DNA from: Streptomyces sp. Tue6028
GTDB lineage: Bacteria; Actinomycetota; Actinomycetes; Streptomycetales; Streptomycetaceae
Reading direction: 5' to 3'
Length of the DNA: 64,000 nt
Assembly: GCF_002300165.1 (NCBI RefSeq)
Contig: NZ_MLCE01000031.1
Coordinates: 248,001 to 312,000, forward strand
Each line of letters opens with the position of its first letter. Position 1 is the first letter of the stretch. The position numbers and the translations under genes are program-made. The notes under the pieces are model-generated. The model saw only the letters and a program-made list of their open reading frames with translations, made no database searches and was not told the origin of the DNA. Shown piece after piece: positions 26,386 to 35,066 of the stretch.

Positions 26386-29148
26386 TCAGCGAAGTTCCTT
26401 GCGGGGAAGGACCGACGTGCTCCCCCTGGCCAGAACAGGAGCAAGGGACCGATCGGCTGTCGGCAGCAACGCGTCCACCGCTGCCTGCACCGCCGCCCAT
26501 GCATCGACTCCTTCGAGTTCCGAGGCGCGGCAGGTCCTGAGATAGTCGCGGTGGCGTTGCAGGTGGTTGGTGTTCCTCCGGTTGAGCCGACGTTCCGACG
26601 CCAGCCCCACGACTCCGCGCAGTGCGTTGAGGAACACGGGATCGGACGACTTCGAGTGCAGCTCGGACAACCCGACGCCCATGCTCAACAGTCTGACCAC
26701 CACGTCCTCCTCCTGAACAGACAAAGGCAGAGCGATACCGCAGAGCAGAACGTTGGAGGCGTAATCGTCTGCCAGCCCGGCGACGGTGCCCCAGGCCGGG
26801 AAGAACTTGACCTCCGATTCGCGATCGGTCATCGACGACAACTCGCGACCCGTGCGAGCCGCGACGCTCAGCGCATCCTCGAGACGGTCCGCACGGCGCA
26901 GCGTGATGATCTGGGCCGTGCGGAAACTGAGCCGCTGGGGTGCCGCGGCGACAGCGGCTTCAGCCGCTGCGACGGATTCCAGTGGAAAGCGCCGCTCGGT
27001 CGGTCCGGCCAGGCCCAGGGCCAGATAGGCGGCCGCGTGGAGGTCGTTCTCGAAGTCGCCCGTGACCTGGTGAATCTCGACCGCCGCGGCGGTCAGCCTC
27101 TGGGCGAGAGAGGGGAGTTCGAGAGGGTCCTGCTCCTGACTGATCTGCAGGGCAGCATCCGCGATGGAGAGGTGTCGAACCCAAAGATCGCGCCCATCGC
27201 CGGACACCGCCGCTTCCCTCCCCAGCGGATTCGTGACTTCCCATTCGACGGCCTCGGACGGTTTCAGGCCGACGGCATGGGCGAGGACTCGCTGTGACAG
27301 CGGGGCGGCCTGGTTCTTGGAAGGGTCGAAGGCGGTATGGAGCAACGCGATCATCAGGAAGCATTCACGCAGCGTGCGATCCCCGACGGGCGAGTACGCC
27401 TTGAGTCGCTGGAGCATCTCACCCACGTGGTCACGCAGCAGCGGGCCGTAACGCAGCTGGAGCATGGCACCCACGAGAGCGCTGTCGCGGCGTCCGTAGG
27501 AGGCTGCGGCCAGTCGGACGAGTTTGCCGGCCCGCTCGTCATCCGGGGTCCTGCCGAGTTCGCCCAGCGCGTCCAGTTCTTTCCAGGCGGCAATGAGATC
27601 TCGACCGTCCTGCTCACCGAGGCCGAGGCAAGGGACCGTCTCCAGCGCCCCGCGCAGCCGTCCGGGAGCGCCTCGGTCGCGCCACTCCCGCTCCTGTGCG
27701 GTCAGGAGAACGTGGATGTCGGTACGGCCGTGTGCTTCGCATGCCGACACGAGTTGCTGCAAGTCGTCGACGACCAGCGCCCCGTCCTCGCTGACCAGAA
27801 GAATGTGCCGGCCGGGTCGGTGCGGTACAGCGAGCAGGGCGTTGAGATCGAATGTCGTCCTGGGCTTGCGCCAGTAGACCGTGATGTCGTCGCGGGCCCT
27901 GACGAGGTCGACGGTCGCCTGTCGCAGGGCGATGCTCTTGCCCTCGCCCATGGGTGCCACGGCGGCCACGATGCTCTTGGCGAGCCCGTCGTCGAGACAC
28001 CTGTGCACTCTGCCGGTCAACGCTCCGACGAGGGACAGCCGGGGGACCCGGACGTCGAGCGCTGTGCGCCAGTCCGGTTCGGCGCCGTCGAAGAACCCGA
28101 TCACCTGGTCCGCGTCGTGCTTCCGGCGCGCCTCCTTCTCGAGGAAGGCGGGGGTCACCTGCAGCCAGCCGTCCAGATCGGGCTGGGGAGCGGCCTGCAG
28201 ATACTCGTCGAGCAGCGCCGGAAGCATTTCGTTGGCGTCGATACCGTCGTAGAAGTACGTGCGCGGTGCCGAATTGAGCTCCTTGAAGAGCCCGGACGCG
28301 AAGTCGGCTTCGGTGAGCTTGGTGTACGAGCACCAGATCAGGTCGATGCCCGTCATCTCCTGCTCCTGCACCCGATCGCGCAGCGACCGGGAAAAGGCGT
28401 CGTCCCAACCGCTGTAGCCGATCACCACCACTGTGTGGTCGCGCAGTGACTCGCGCAGGCTGCCCCGGAGTTGGCTCCGCTCCTTCCCCAACTGGGCGAC
28501 GGTGTGCAGTGTGTCGCCACGGCGCCAGTATCCGTGCACATGCGCGATGTCGATGTTGTTCGTGTGATCGCCTCGGATCAGCCTGCCGTCGAGGTCGAAG
28601 TACTGGAAGTTCGCTTCGGCGCCGGCTTTGCGCACGGCGATCTCCAGCAGTGGGTCGAAGTTCGTGGTGATCACCGGGCCGCGGCGCTCCGCGGGCACGA
28701 AGCGCAACAGCCTGCCCAGCGCCTCCACGGCCCGCGTGAGCTTCCACTGGTCGAATTGCTCCTCGACACCCGCGAGTTCACGCGGATCATTGCGCCGGTA
28801 GAGACTCGTCCTGGAAGGGCTCTTGCCCTTGTAGGCCCGCAGCACCGCGGCACGGATGGCCGAGTTCAGAGCGTCCTGGCCGACGTTGTACTCAAGGAAG
28901 TGGGCCGCCTGCTGGTACCTCTCGCCGTCGCTCGGCCCGATGACCTTCTGGTCGAACCTGTCGCGGCTTCTGGGGGCGTCGAGCATTTTGCGCATGGCAT
29001 CGACGATCCCGCCGACCCCCTCCACGGCTCCCACGCTGATGCCCGAGCCGGTGACGAAGGCGATCGGCTTGTCACCCTTGAGCAGGAGCGAAAGCAGGCG
29101 GGTGATCAGGTCGTCCTGATCGCCGGTCAACACCCCGTTGGTTGCCAC
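26386..29148 (-). CDS. SIR2-like domain fused to a P-loop (STAND-like) NTPase; candidate antiphage effector
   Basis: 920 residues. Residues ~25-300 form a SIR2-type NAD-binding domain: GSGIS (34-38), TTNFD (161-165), the catalytic-His position HVHG (203-206) and GYSGWDD (244-250). No zinc-binding four-Cys cluster is visible, unlike deacetylase sirtuins. Residues ~370-620 form a P-loop NTPase: Walker A PMGEGKS (399-405), Walker B ALVVDD (457-462), and VLLTAQEREWR (480-490) in a sensor-like position. The last 300 residues are helical, repeat-like. This layout is that of SIR2-STAND defence proteins (Avs5-like), in which the NTPase senses phage and SIR2 destroys NAD+. Codons are visibly less G/C-biased than in flanking genes. 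The start is a GTG with GGGAG upstream. The defence role is inferred. Confidence 0.75.
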   Translation of the reverse strand: MATNGVLTGDQDDLITRLLSLLLKGDKPIAFVTGSGISVGAVEGVGGIVDAMRKMLDAPRSRDRFDQKVIGPSDGERYQQAAHFLEYNVGQDALNSAIRAAVLRAYKGKSPSRTSLYRRNDPRELAGVEEQFDQWKLTRAVEALGRLLRFVPAERRGPVITTNFDPLLEIAVRKAGAEANFQYFDLDGRLIRGDHTNNIDIAHVHGYWRRGDTLHTVAQLGKERSQLRGSLRESLRDHTVVVIGYSGWDDAFSRSLRDRVQEQEMTGIDLIWCSYTKLTEADFASGLFKELNSAPRTYFYDGIDANEMLPALLDEYLQAAPQPDLDGWLQVTPAFLEKEARRKHDADQVIGFFDGAEPDWRTALDVRVPRLSLVGALTGRVHRCLDDGLAKSIVAAVAPMGEGKSIALRQATVDLVRARDDITVYWRKPRTTFDLNALLAVPHRPGRHILLVSEDGALVVDDLQQLVSACEAHGRTDIHVLLTAQEREWRDRGAPGRLRGALETVPCLGLGEQDGRDLIAAWKELDALGELGRTPDDERAGKLVRLAAASYGRRDSALVGAMLQLRYGPLLRDHVGEMLQRLKAYSPVGDRTLRECFLMIALLHTAFDPSKNQAAPLSQRVLAHAVGLKPSEAVEWEVTNPLGREAAVSGDGRDLWVRHLSIADAALQISQEQDPLELPSLAQRLTAAAVEIHQVTGDFENDLHAAAYLALGLAGPTERRFPLESVAAAEAAVAAAPQRLSFRTAQIITLRRADRLEDALSVAARTGRELSSMTDRESEVKFFPAWGTVAGLADDYASNVLLCGIALPLSVQEEDVVVRLLSMGVGLSELHSKSSDPVFLNALRGVVGLASERRLNRRNTNHLQRHRDYLRTCRASELEGVDAWAAVQAAVDALLPTADRSLAPVLARGSTSVLPRKELR

Positions 29149-29300
29149 AGAATCAACTCCCGCACATGGTCCGCGAATCCCTCGATTCTATGGCGGCTCA
29201 CGCGTCGCGGTTGACGACGGAACTTGTACCGTGGCCGGTGGCATCGGCCCCCCGGGGTGCGGGGCGCCATCGGGTCAACGGCACAGCGGGGGAACGCAAG

Positions 29301-29936
29301 GTGAGTGGGTCGGCAACCGAACAGGGCCGCATCGGAGGGCGAGACACGCCGGAAGGCCGCTGCCTCTCGCCGATCGCGACCGCGGTACTGGGAGTCCTCC
29401 TCCTGGCCGACGTCGTGTTCGTGTGCGGAGCCCTGGTGAGTCTGTGGCCGGTGGTGCTCGAACTCGTCCAGCCCGGCGCCGACGTCGGCGCAGGGCTGCC
29501 GTGGTCGCCCTTCGGCCTGGCGCAGTGGTCGCTCACCCCTGACAGCGCGATGCTGGTCGCGGTGATTCTCTGCAGCGCCCTGGGCAGCTTCGTCCATGCG
29601 GCCACGTCCTTCGCGACCTATGTGGGCAACAGACGGCTGTATGCGAGCTGGTTGTGGTGGTATCTGCTCAGGGCCGGCATCGGGGTGGCACTGGCCCTGC
29701 TGGTCTACTTCCTGTTGCGCGGCGGCCTCTTCGCCGGGAGCTCGGGGGCCGGGGCGACCAATCCGTACGGCTTCTCCGGCATCGCGGGTCTGTGCGGTCT
29801 GTTCTCCAAGCAGGCGACGGACAAACTCCGGGAGATCTGCGACACGGTCCTGAGCACGACCAGTGACGGCGACCGTGACCGACGGGACAAACTGGCCGTG
29901 GCTCAAGACGGCGAACCTCACACGCGCGGTACGTGA
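29301..29936 (+). CDS. Small polytopic membrane protein, unknown function
   Basis: 211 residues from GTG 29301 (GGGGGA lies upstream). Three hydrophobic helices are clear: SPIATAVLGVLLLADVVFVC, MLVAVILCSALGSFVHAATS and LLRAGIGVALALLVYFLLRG. A conserved-looking cytoplasmic tail follows, with YGFSGIAGLCGLFSKQATDK and LREICDTVLST. The tail motif recurs in uncharacterised membrane proteins of many bacteria. It is divergent from the SIR2-NTPase gene (about 150 bp apart). Whether it is its partner or a stand-alone gene cannot be decided from sequence. An in-frame extension back to 29142 would overlap the SIR2 gene and is not preferred. Confidence 0.6.
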   Translation: MSGSATEQGRIGGRDTPEGRCLSPIATAVLGVLLLADVVFVCGALVSLWPVVLELVQPGADVGAGLPWSPFGLAQWSLTPDSAMLVAVILCSALGSFVHAATSFATYVGNRRLYASWLWWYLLRAGIGVALALLVYFLLRGGLFAGSSGAGATNPYGFSGIAGLCGLFSKQATDKLREICDTVLSTTSDGDRDRRDKLAVAQDGEPHTRGT

Positions 29937-30037
29937 CCCGTACCTGACGGGCGTCACGGGCAGGTGGCCCCGGCCCGGTGCGACGGGCCTTTCTCGTGCA
30001 GGCGTATTGACGCGAGCGTGGCCTTCGATGACGCTCG

Positions 30038-30051
30038 TGGGAGCGCTCCCG
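30038..30051. promoter_or_regulatory. CebR-type operator in front of the cellulase
   Basis: TGGGAGCGCTCCCG matches 13 of 14 bases of the Streptomyces cellobiose repressor (CebR) box TGGGAGCGCTCCCA and lies 41 nt upstream of the GH6 start. It predicts induction by cellobiose or cellotriose. Confidence 0.88.
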
Positions 30052-30091
30052 CAAGTCCCTCGTGACCGTTGCGCATCAGGAGTGAACCCCT

Positions 30092-31276
30092 ATGAGACGT
30101 GCCCCCACCTGGCTCGCCGCCCTCTCGCTCGGACTGACGGCCCTGTTCGCCGCCCCGTCCGCGCAGGCCGCCGACACCGCCGGGCCGGCCGCCGGCCGCG
30201 GCCCCTCCCTGTACGTCCCCGACGCCAACCCGCAGGCGTACCGGCAGGCCTACGAACTCGCCCGCCAGGGCAAGTTCCTGGACGCGGCGGGCATCCTGGC
30301 CATGGTCGACACGCCCCAGGCCGTCTGGTTCGGCGACCAGACGCCCGCCCAGGTGGAGCACATGGTCCGCCAGGTCGTCCGGGACGCCGACGAGGACGAC
30401 GCCGTCCCCGTGCTCGCGCTCTACAACATCCCCGGCCGCGACTGCTCCAACTACTCCGCGGGAGGGGCCGCCGACACCGCCGAGTACAAGGAATGGATCG
30501 ACGCCGTGGCACGGGGGATCGGCAGCCGGGACGCGATGGTCACCCTGGAGCCCGACGCCCTCGCGCTGCTGCCGTCGGACTGCGGTCAGGACGACGCGCA
30601 GGGCACGAAGACCGCCGCGCGCTACCTGGAGGTCAACTACGCGGTGGACCACCTGGAGCCGCTGCGCGGAACCCGCGTCTACCTCGACACCGGGCACCCC
30701 GGCTGGCACACCGTCGACTCCATCGTGCCGCGCCTGATCAAGGGCGGTGTCGGGCACGCGTCCGGCTTCTACACGAACGCCTCGAACTACAACACCGACG
30801 ACGCCAACTCCTGGTACGGCAAGCTGATCTCCTCGTGCATCGCCTACGTGGGCGCGGGCGGCGACGTCGCCGCCTGCCCGAACCAGTGGTGGCCGCGGTC
30901 GGACGCGCAGGCCTGGCTCGACGCGAACGTGCACACGCCCCCGTCCCGGATGACGCACTTCGTCACCGACTCCAGCCGCAACGGGCAGGGCCCCTGGACA
31001 CCCCCGGCCGGCACCTATCCGGACCCGCAGGACTGGTGCAATCCGCCGGACCGCGGTCTGGGCACCCGGCCCACCCTGCGCACCGGCGACCCGTTGCAGG
31101 ACGCCCGGCTGTGGATCAAGACGCCGGGCGAGTCGGACGGGCTGTGCCTGCGCGGGACGCCGGGGCCTCAGGACCCGGAGCGCGGGACGGTCGACCCCGA
31201 GGCGGGCGACTGGTTCCCCGAACAGGCCCTGGAACTGGTGCGGTTCGCCAACCCGCCGGTCCTGCCGCGGAGCTGA
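30092..31276 (+). CDS. Secreted glycoside hydrolase family 6 cellulase
   Basis: 394 residues with a Sec-type signal peptide (MRRAPTWLAALSLGL, cleavage near AQA). The GH6 signatures are present: LYNIPGRDCSNYSAGG with the catalytic-acid Asp117, VTLEPDALALL (Asp155), and WIKTPGESDG (Glu347, Asp349) with the terminal GDWFPEQALELV. Conserved DTGHPGWH and ASNYNT are also seen. No carbohydrate-binding module is attached, so it is a single-domain enzyme. It cleaves beta-1,4-glucan with inversion. Whether it acts as endoglucanase or cellobiohydrolase depends on loop lengths I cannot judge. The CebR box upstream fits control by cellobiose. Confidence 0.94.
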   Translation: MRRAPTWLAALSLGLTALFAAPSAQAADTAGPAAGRGPSLYVPDANPQAYRQAYELARQGKFLDAAGILAMVDTPQAVWFGDQTPAQVEHMVRQVVRDADEDDAVPVLALYNIPGRDCSNYSAGGAADTAEYKEWIDAVARGIGSRDAMVTLEPDALALLPSDCGQDDAQGTKTAARYLEVNYAVDHLEPLRGTRVYLDTGHPGWHTVDSIVPRLIKGGVGHASGFYTNASNYNTDDANSWYGKLISSCIAYVGAGGDVAACPNQWWPRSDAQAWLDANVHTPPSRMTHFVTDSSRNGQGPWTPPAGTYPDPQDWCNPPDRGLGTRPTLRTGDPLQDARLWIKTPGESDGLCLRGTPGPQDPERGTVDPEAGDWFPEQALELVRFANPPVLPRS

Positions 31277-31320
31277 ACCTCCGGCGTGAACCCCTGGTCC
31301 CGCCCGCCCAGGGCCTGAAC

Positions 31321-31382
31321 GGCTCAGGCGGTCCGGTCCTCCCTGCCCACGGCCCGATCGGCTCAGGCCGTCCGGTCCTCCC
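31321..31382. repeat. Two direct repeats of 23 bp
   Basis: GGCTCAGGC(G/C)GTCCGGTCCTCCC occurs at 31321-31343 and again at 31360-31382, 39 bp apart with one mismatch, in the intergenic gap between the cellulase and the convergent SRPBCC gene. Confidence 0.6.
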
Positions 31383-31429
31383 GTCCGGTCGGTCTGTCCG
31401 GCCGATCCGTCCCCAGGTGCGCGGGCGCC

Positions 31430-31918
31430 TCAATCGGTCCGCAGCAGCCCGTCGACCGCCCGCCCGAACATCCAGCGAGCCGTCCGGTGCAGCGGGCGGT
31501 CGGCCGCCCCGGGCAGCCATCGCACGCTCAGGTCCTCCCGCCACACCACCCGGGAGCCGGCGGCGGGGTGGTCCGGTGCCCGCACCGGGCCGGGCGCCTC
31601 CGGCCGCTCCCGGGAGGCCGGATGCACCTCGATCTCCGCCCATCCCGTCACGAAGGTGCCGAGCTTCACGAGCCGGCACCGTCCCGGCCGCCCCTCCGAG
31701 GGCGGCTGCCAGGTGACGACCTCCATCGGATCGTCGAACGCCAAGGGCCCTATGCCCGACCGTGCCACGAAAACCGTGCCCACCCGGGTCGGCGGCGGCG
31801 TGCGTACGGTGACGCGGGTCAGCGGCACGACGGCCGCGTGCCGCGGCCAGTCGGTCAGACGGCGCCAGCTCTCCTCGACGGAGTGCGGGACCGAGCGTTC
31901 GAACACGAAGAGAACCAC
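31430..31918 (-). CDS. SRPBCC family protein (polyketide cyclase/START-like fold)
   Basis: 162 residues, GTG start. The pattern is that of the small helix-grip fold proteins: an N-terminal strand (VLFVFERSVPHSVEESWRRL), a helix (LTDWPRHAAVVPLTRVTVRT) and alternating strands ending in a long C-terminal helix (HRTARWMFGRAVDGLL). These proteins bind small hydrophobic ligands or lipids, and most chromosomal copies have no known role. There are no adjacent polyketide genes to support a cyclase role. Confidence 0.75.
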   Translation of the reverse strand: MVLFVFERSVPHSVEESWRRLTDWPRHAAVVPLTRVTVRTPPPTRVGTVFVARSGIGPLAFDDPMEVVTWQPPSEGRPGRCRLVKLGTFVTGWAEIEVHPASRERPEAPGPVRAPDHPAAGSRVVWREDLSVRWLPGAADRPLHRTARWMFGRAVDGLLRTD

Positions 31919-32044
31919 GGTGTGATCGTAGGCCCCGGACGGGAGATGAATTATTGCGCAACCACCCGAAATGGGGCGCCATCGCCCCTACCATTCCCTC
32001 AAGGGGACGCACAGTGCCGCCGTCCCCAGGGGGAGTTGGTGACC

Positions 32045-33055
32045 ATGCCGCTGAAGGCGTACGGCGTACTGATCACACGGGCGGTCGACACCCGACGGGA
32101 GGGTTCCGTCGACACCCCGCACTACCAGATCCATCTGACGGACGATCAAGACGTCCACTACCGTGCCGCCGTCAACATGAAGTCTCAGGAGCGGCCGTCC
32201 GAGCTGCTCTACCTCGTGGACGACGACCTGCACCACCCGGTCACCGGACGGCTGGAAGGCCTGCCGTCCGGCTGGAACGCGCTGCCGTCCGGCCCCGGCG
32301 GCCCGAATCTCGACTTCGTCCGCGGCAACCTCTTCGACCCGGCGCGGATGCGCCCGCTGCCGCCCGACGCGCAGGGCCCCGACAACGACCTGGCGGACCT
32401 CCTCGACCACTACGTCAGGCGCGCCGTGGACGACCCGGCCGCCCGGGTGTACCTCTTCGGCGAACGCTTCGGTCCCGAGCCGGCCGTCAAGGACAAGATC
32501 TTCGGATTCCTGCCCGGGAACGGCGTCCACGACATCCATATGAACCAGGGCAACAGCGCCCGCTTCCAGGACGACGACGGTGTCTGGCAGGACGGCGGAC
32601 TGCTGATCCACTTCCCGGCCCCATCGCGCTGGGTCGGCGTCTTCCTCGCCTTCCAGAGCCAGTCCTGGCACACGGACGACGTCACGGGGCACGCCGTCGT
32701 CCCGCCCGACGACTCCGGCCCGGAGGCCGACGACCGGCCGGTGCGCATCGTGGCGGCCCTCGTCAATCCCCGGGGCCCGGCCCCCGAGGCGGAGAACGTC
32801 ACGCTGCTCAACGCCTCACCCGCACCCGTGGACCTCGCCGGCTGGCGCATCGCCGACCGCCTCGGCCGCACCTGCCCGCTGCCCGCCGGTCCTCTCGCCA
32901 CCGGTGCGACGCTCCTGGTCCCCGTGTCGGACGGTGTCCAACTGGGCAACAGCGGCGGCCAGATCACTCTCCTGGACGCCCAGGGCCTGAAGGTGCACGG
33001 CGTCTCGTACACGGCTCGGCAGGCGGGGCGCGAGGGGTGGACCGTCGTGTTCTGA
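32045..33055 (+). CDS. DUF2278 protein with C-terminal lamin-tail-like domain
   Basis: 336 residues. The first ~220 match DUF2278 (MPLKAYGVLITRAVDTRREG, HYQIHLTDDQDVHYRAAVNM, and GIHDIHMNQGNS-like GVHDIHMNQGNS). The last ~90 form an Ig-fold lamin-tail domain (VTLLNASPAPVDLAGWRIAD, PVSDGVQLGNSGGQITLLD). DUF2278 is of unknown function; lamin-tail domains are often tethered to secreted or nuclease-like proteins. No signal peptide. The ATG at 32045 is preceded by GGGGGAG. Function cannot be assigned. Confidence 0.8.
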   Translation: MPLKAYGVLITRAVDTRREGSVDTPHYQIHLTDDQDVHYRAAVNMKSQERPSELLYLVDDDLHHPVTGRLEGLPSGWNALPSGPGGPNLDFVRGNLFDPARMRPLPPDAQGPDNDLADLLDHYVRRAVDDPAARVYLFGERFGPEPAVKDKIFGFLPGNGVHDIHMNQGNSARFQDDDGVWQDGGLLIHFPAPSRWVGVFLAFQSQSWHTDDVTGHAVVPPDDSGPEADDRPVRIVAALVNPRGPAPEAENVTLLNASPAPVDLAGWRIADRLGRTCPLPAGPLATGATLLVPVSDGVQLGNSGGQITLLDAQGLKVHGVSYTARQAGREGWTVVF

Positions 33056-33300
33056 GGGTCCCGCGGCCCGAACTCTCAACCGGGCGTCCGGGACGCTGAG
33101 TTCGTCGTCACGGAACGGCAAGAGCCGGACACCACGGATGTCACAGCGGCGGCGGAGACTCTTCGGCGAGCACCGGCGGCGGCGAGAACGGGTCGCCCTC
33201 ACGGGGGCGGGCGCGGCATCGTCGCCGCCGGTGCTCGCCCTGGGCCGGATGCGCCGGACGTCGCGCCGCGGCTCGTCGACGTCATCCGACGGGGACGCAC

Positions 33301-33489
33301 ATGAGCGAGTACACGCCCCACACCGGTGACCTCGTCTTCGACGAGGCGACGGAGCGGGTCGGCCGGATCGTCGACCACATCGGGCCGCACTGGCAGCTCA
33401 GGCCGCCCGGTGGCGGCCGGGAGTGGGACGCCCACGGTCCGCTCCGCCCCGCCACGTCCGCGGAGCGGCCGTCCTGCCCGACGGCGTGA
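33301..33489 (+). CDS. Small conserved hypothetical protein
   Basis: 62 residues: MSEYTPHTGDLVFDEATERV, then GRIVDHIGPHWQLRPPGGGR and EWDAHGPLRPATSAER. This TGDLV...R(V)G...LRPPGGGREWDA pattern recurs in small proteins encoded many times per Streptomyces genome. Function unknown. GGGGACG precedes the ATG. Confidence 0.72.
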   Translation: MSEYTPHTGDLVFDEATERVGRIVDHIGPHWQLRPPGGGREWDAHGPLRPATSAERPSCPTA

Positions 33490-33681
33490 ACCCGTCCCTC
33501 GAATCCGACAACTCCCGCTTACTCTTGATCAGTTGACGTACCGACCGCACCAGGTCCGTCCGTCACTTGACCTGCCCGCCCCACATGACCTGCCCGCTCC
33601 CTGGACCCTCCCCGACCCCTCCACGCTCGCCCGAGACACCGCACCTCGACTGGTGACCCCCACCCCGAGACAGGAGCCCCC

Positions 33682-34896
33682 GTGCCGGAACAGCCCTATG
33701 CCATCGATCCCGCAGGCGCCGATCTCCACGCGGAGGCGGACCGGCTGCGTGAGCGCGGCCCCGTCGCCCTCGTCGAACTCCCGGGCGGGATACGGGCCTG
33801 GGCCCCCACCCGGCACGCGGTGCTCAAACAACTCCTGGCCGACGAGCGGGTGTCGAAGGATCCCGAGCAGCACTGGCCGGAATGGATCGACGGCCGGTAC
33901 CGCGAGACATGGGTCAGTCTCTGGGTCGGCGTGACCAACATGTTCACGGCGTACGGCGCCGATCACCGCAGGCTGCGCAGGCTCGTCTCGCCCGCGTTCA
34001 CCAAGCGGCGCACGGACGCGCTGAGGCCCCGCATCGAGGAGATCGCCGCCCGGCTCCTCGACCGCATGGCCGAGGCGCCCGAAGGACGGGCCGACCTCCG
34101 CAGCGCGTACGCGCACCCGCTGCCGATGGAGGTGATCTGCGAGCTGTTCGGTCTGCCCGAGGACCGACGGGCCGACACCGCACGCCTCATCGAGGCCAAC
34201 ATGGACACCACGATCACCCCCGAACAGGCCATGGCCACCTACCGGGAGGTCCATGAACTGCTCGCCGGACTGGTCGCGTCGAAGCGCGAGCGGCCCGGCG
34301 ACGACATGACGACCGCCCTGATCGCCGCCCGCGACGAGGAGGGCTCGCAGCTCAGCGAGACCGAACTGATCGACACGCTGCTCCTCGTCATCGGCGCGGG
34401 TCACGAGACGACCGTGAACCTGATCGGCAACGCGGTGCACGCGCTGCTCTCCCACCCCGACCAGCTCGCCCGCGTCCTCGCCGCGGAGGTCTCCTGGAGC
34501 GAGGTCATCGAGGAGACCCTGCGCTGGGCCCCGTCGATCGCCAACCTCCCGCTCCGGTACGCCGTCGAGGACATCAAGCTGCCCGAGGGCGCGCTGATCC
34601 CGCGCGGCGACGCGATCCTGGCGACGTACGCGGCGGCCGGGCGCGACCCGCTGCTGCACGGCGAGACCGCGGGCCGCTTCGACGTCACGCGCGCCGACAA
34701 GGAGCACCTCGCCTTCGGCCATGGCGTGCACTACTGCGTCGGCGCCCCGCTGGCCCGCCTGGAGGCGTCCATCGCACTCCCGGCGCTCTTCGCGCGTTTC
34801 CCGGACCTGCGGTTCGACGAGTCGGCGGGATCCGCTCGCCTCGCCGAGTCGTTCATCGGCCACGGCCATCGGGTGCTGCCGGTGCGCCTCGGCTGA
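33682..34896 (+). CDS. Cytochrome P450 (bacterial class I)
   Basis: 404 residues, GTG start. The I-helix oxygen-binding motif is AGHETT (239-244), the K-helix ExxR is EETLRWA, and the haem-binding loop FGHGVHYCVGAPLARLE carries Cys352 as thiolate ligand. The length and sequence are those of soluble actinomycete P450s (CYP107/CYP105-like). It needs ferredoxin and reductase partners, which are not encoded here. Its substrate is unknown; it lies 1.3 kb from the biosynthetic cluster but is separated by a tandem repeat and a convergent deacetylase gene, so cluster membership is uncertain. Confidence 0.94.
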   Translation: MPEQPYAIDPAGADLHAEADRLRERGPVALVELPGGIRAWAPTRHAVLKQLLADERVSKDPEQHWPEWIDGRYRETWVSLWVGVTNMFTAYGADHRRLRRLVSPAFTKRRTDALRPRIEEIAARLLDRMAEAPEGRADLRSAYAHPLPMEVICELFGLPEDRRADTARLIEANMDTTITPEQAMATYREVHELLAGLVASKRERPGDDMTTALIAARDEEGSQLSETELIDTLLLVIGAGHETTVNLIGNAVHALLSHPDQLARVLAAEVSWSEVIEETLRWAPSIANLPLRYAVEDIKLPEGALIPRGDAILATYAAAGRDPLLHGETAGRFDVTRADKEHLAFGHGVHYCVGAPLARLEASIALPALFARFPDLRFDESAGSARLAESFIGHGHRVLPVRLG

Positions 34897-34940
34897 CCGC
34901 CGGCCGGGGCGGGCGGGTACGCGGGCGTCCGCCGGAGCCC

Positions 34941-35066
34941 GCACGTGTTCGTCAGCGCGCGTACGTGCTCACTCGCGCGTACGAGCTCGTCGGCGCGTAC
35001 GAGCTCAGCCGCGTGTGCGGGCTCGTCGGCGCATACGAGCTCATCGGCCCGTACGCGTTCCTCAGG
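34941..35066. repeat. Tandem array of seven 18-bp units
   Basis: Seven imperfect copies of an 18-bp unit (consensus GCGTACGAGCTCGTCGGC) run head to tail from 34941 to 35066. They fill most of the gap between the P450 stop and the deacetylase, and the last copy reaches into the deacetylase stop codon (35062-35064). The unit contains GAGCTC. There are no spacers, so it is not CRISPR. Confidence 0.85.

Noticed and set aside
26386-29148. Assignment as a sirtuin protein deacetylase (CobB-like)
   Set aside because: No zinc-binding Cys cluster, and the domain is fused to a P-loop NTPase with different spacing of motifs.
33138-33329. A 63-codon Arg-rich open frame starting MSQRRRR
   Set aside because: Composition follows the background of an intergenic stretch; no ribosome binding site or family resemblance.
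34941-35066. Possible CRISPR array
   Set aside because: The units are contiguous with no spacers, and no cas genes are present.
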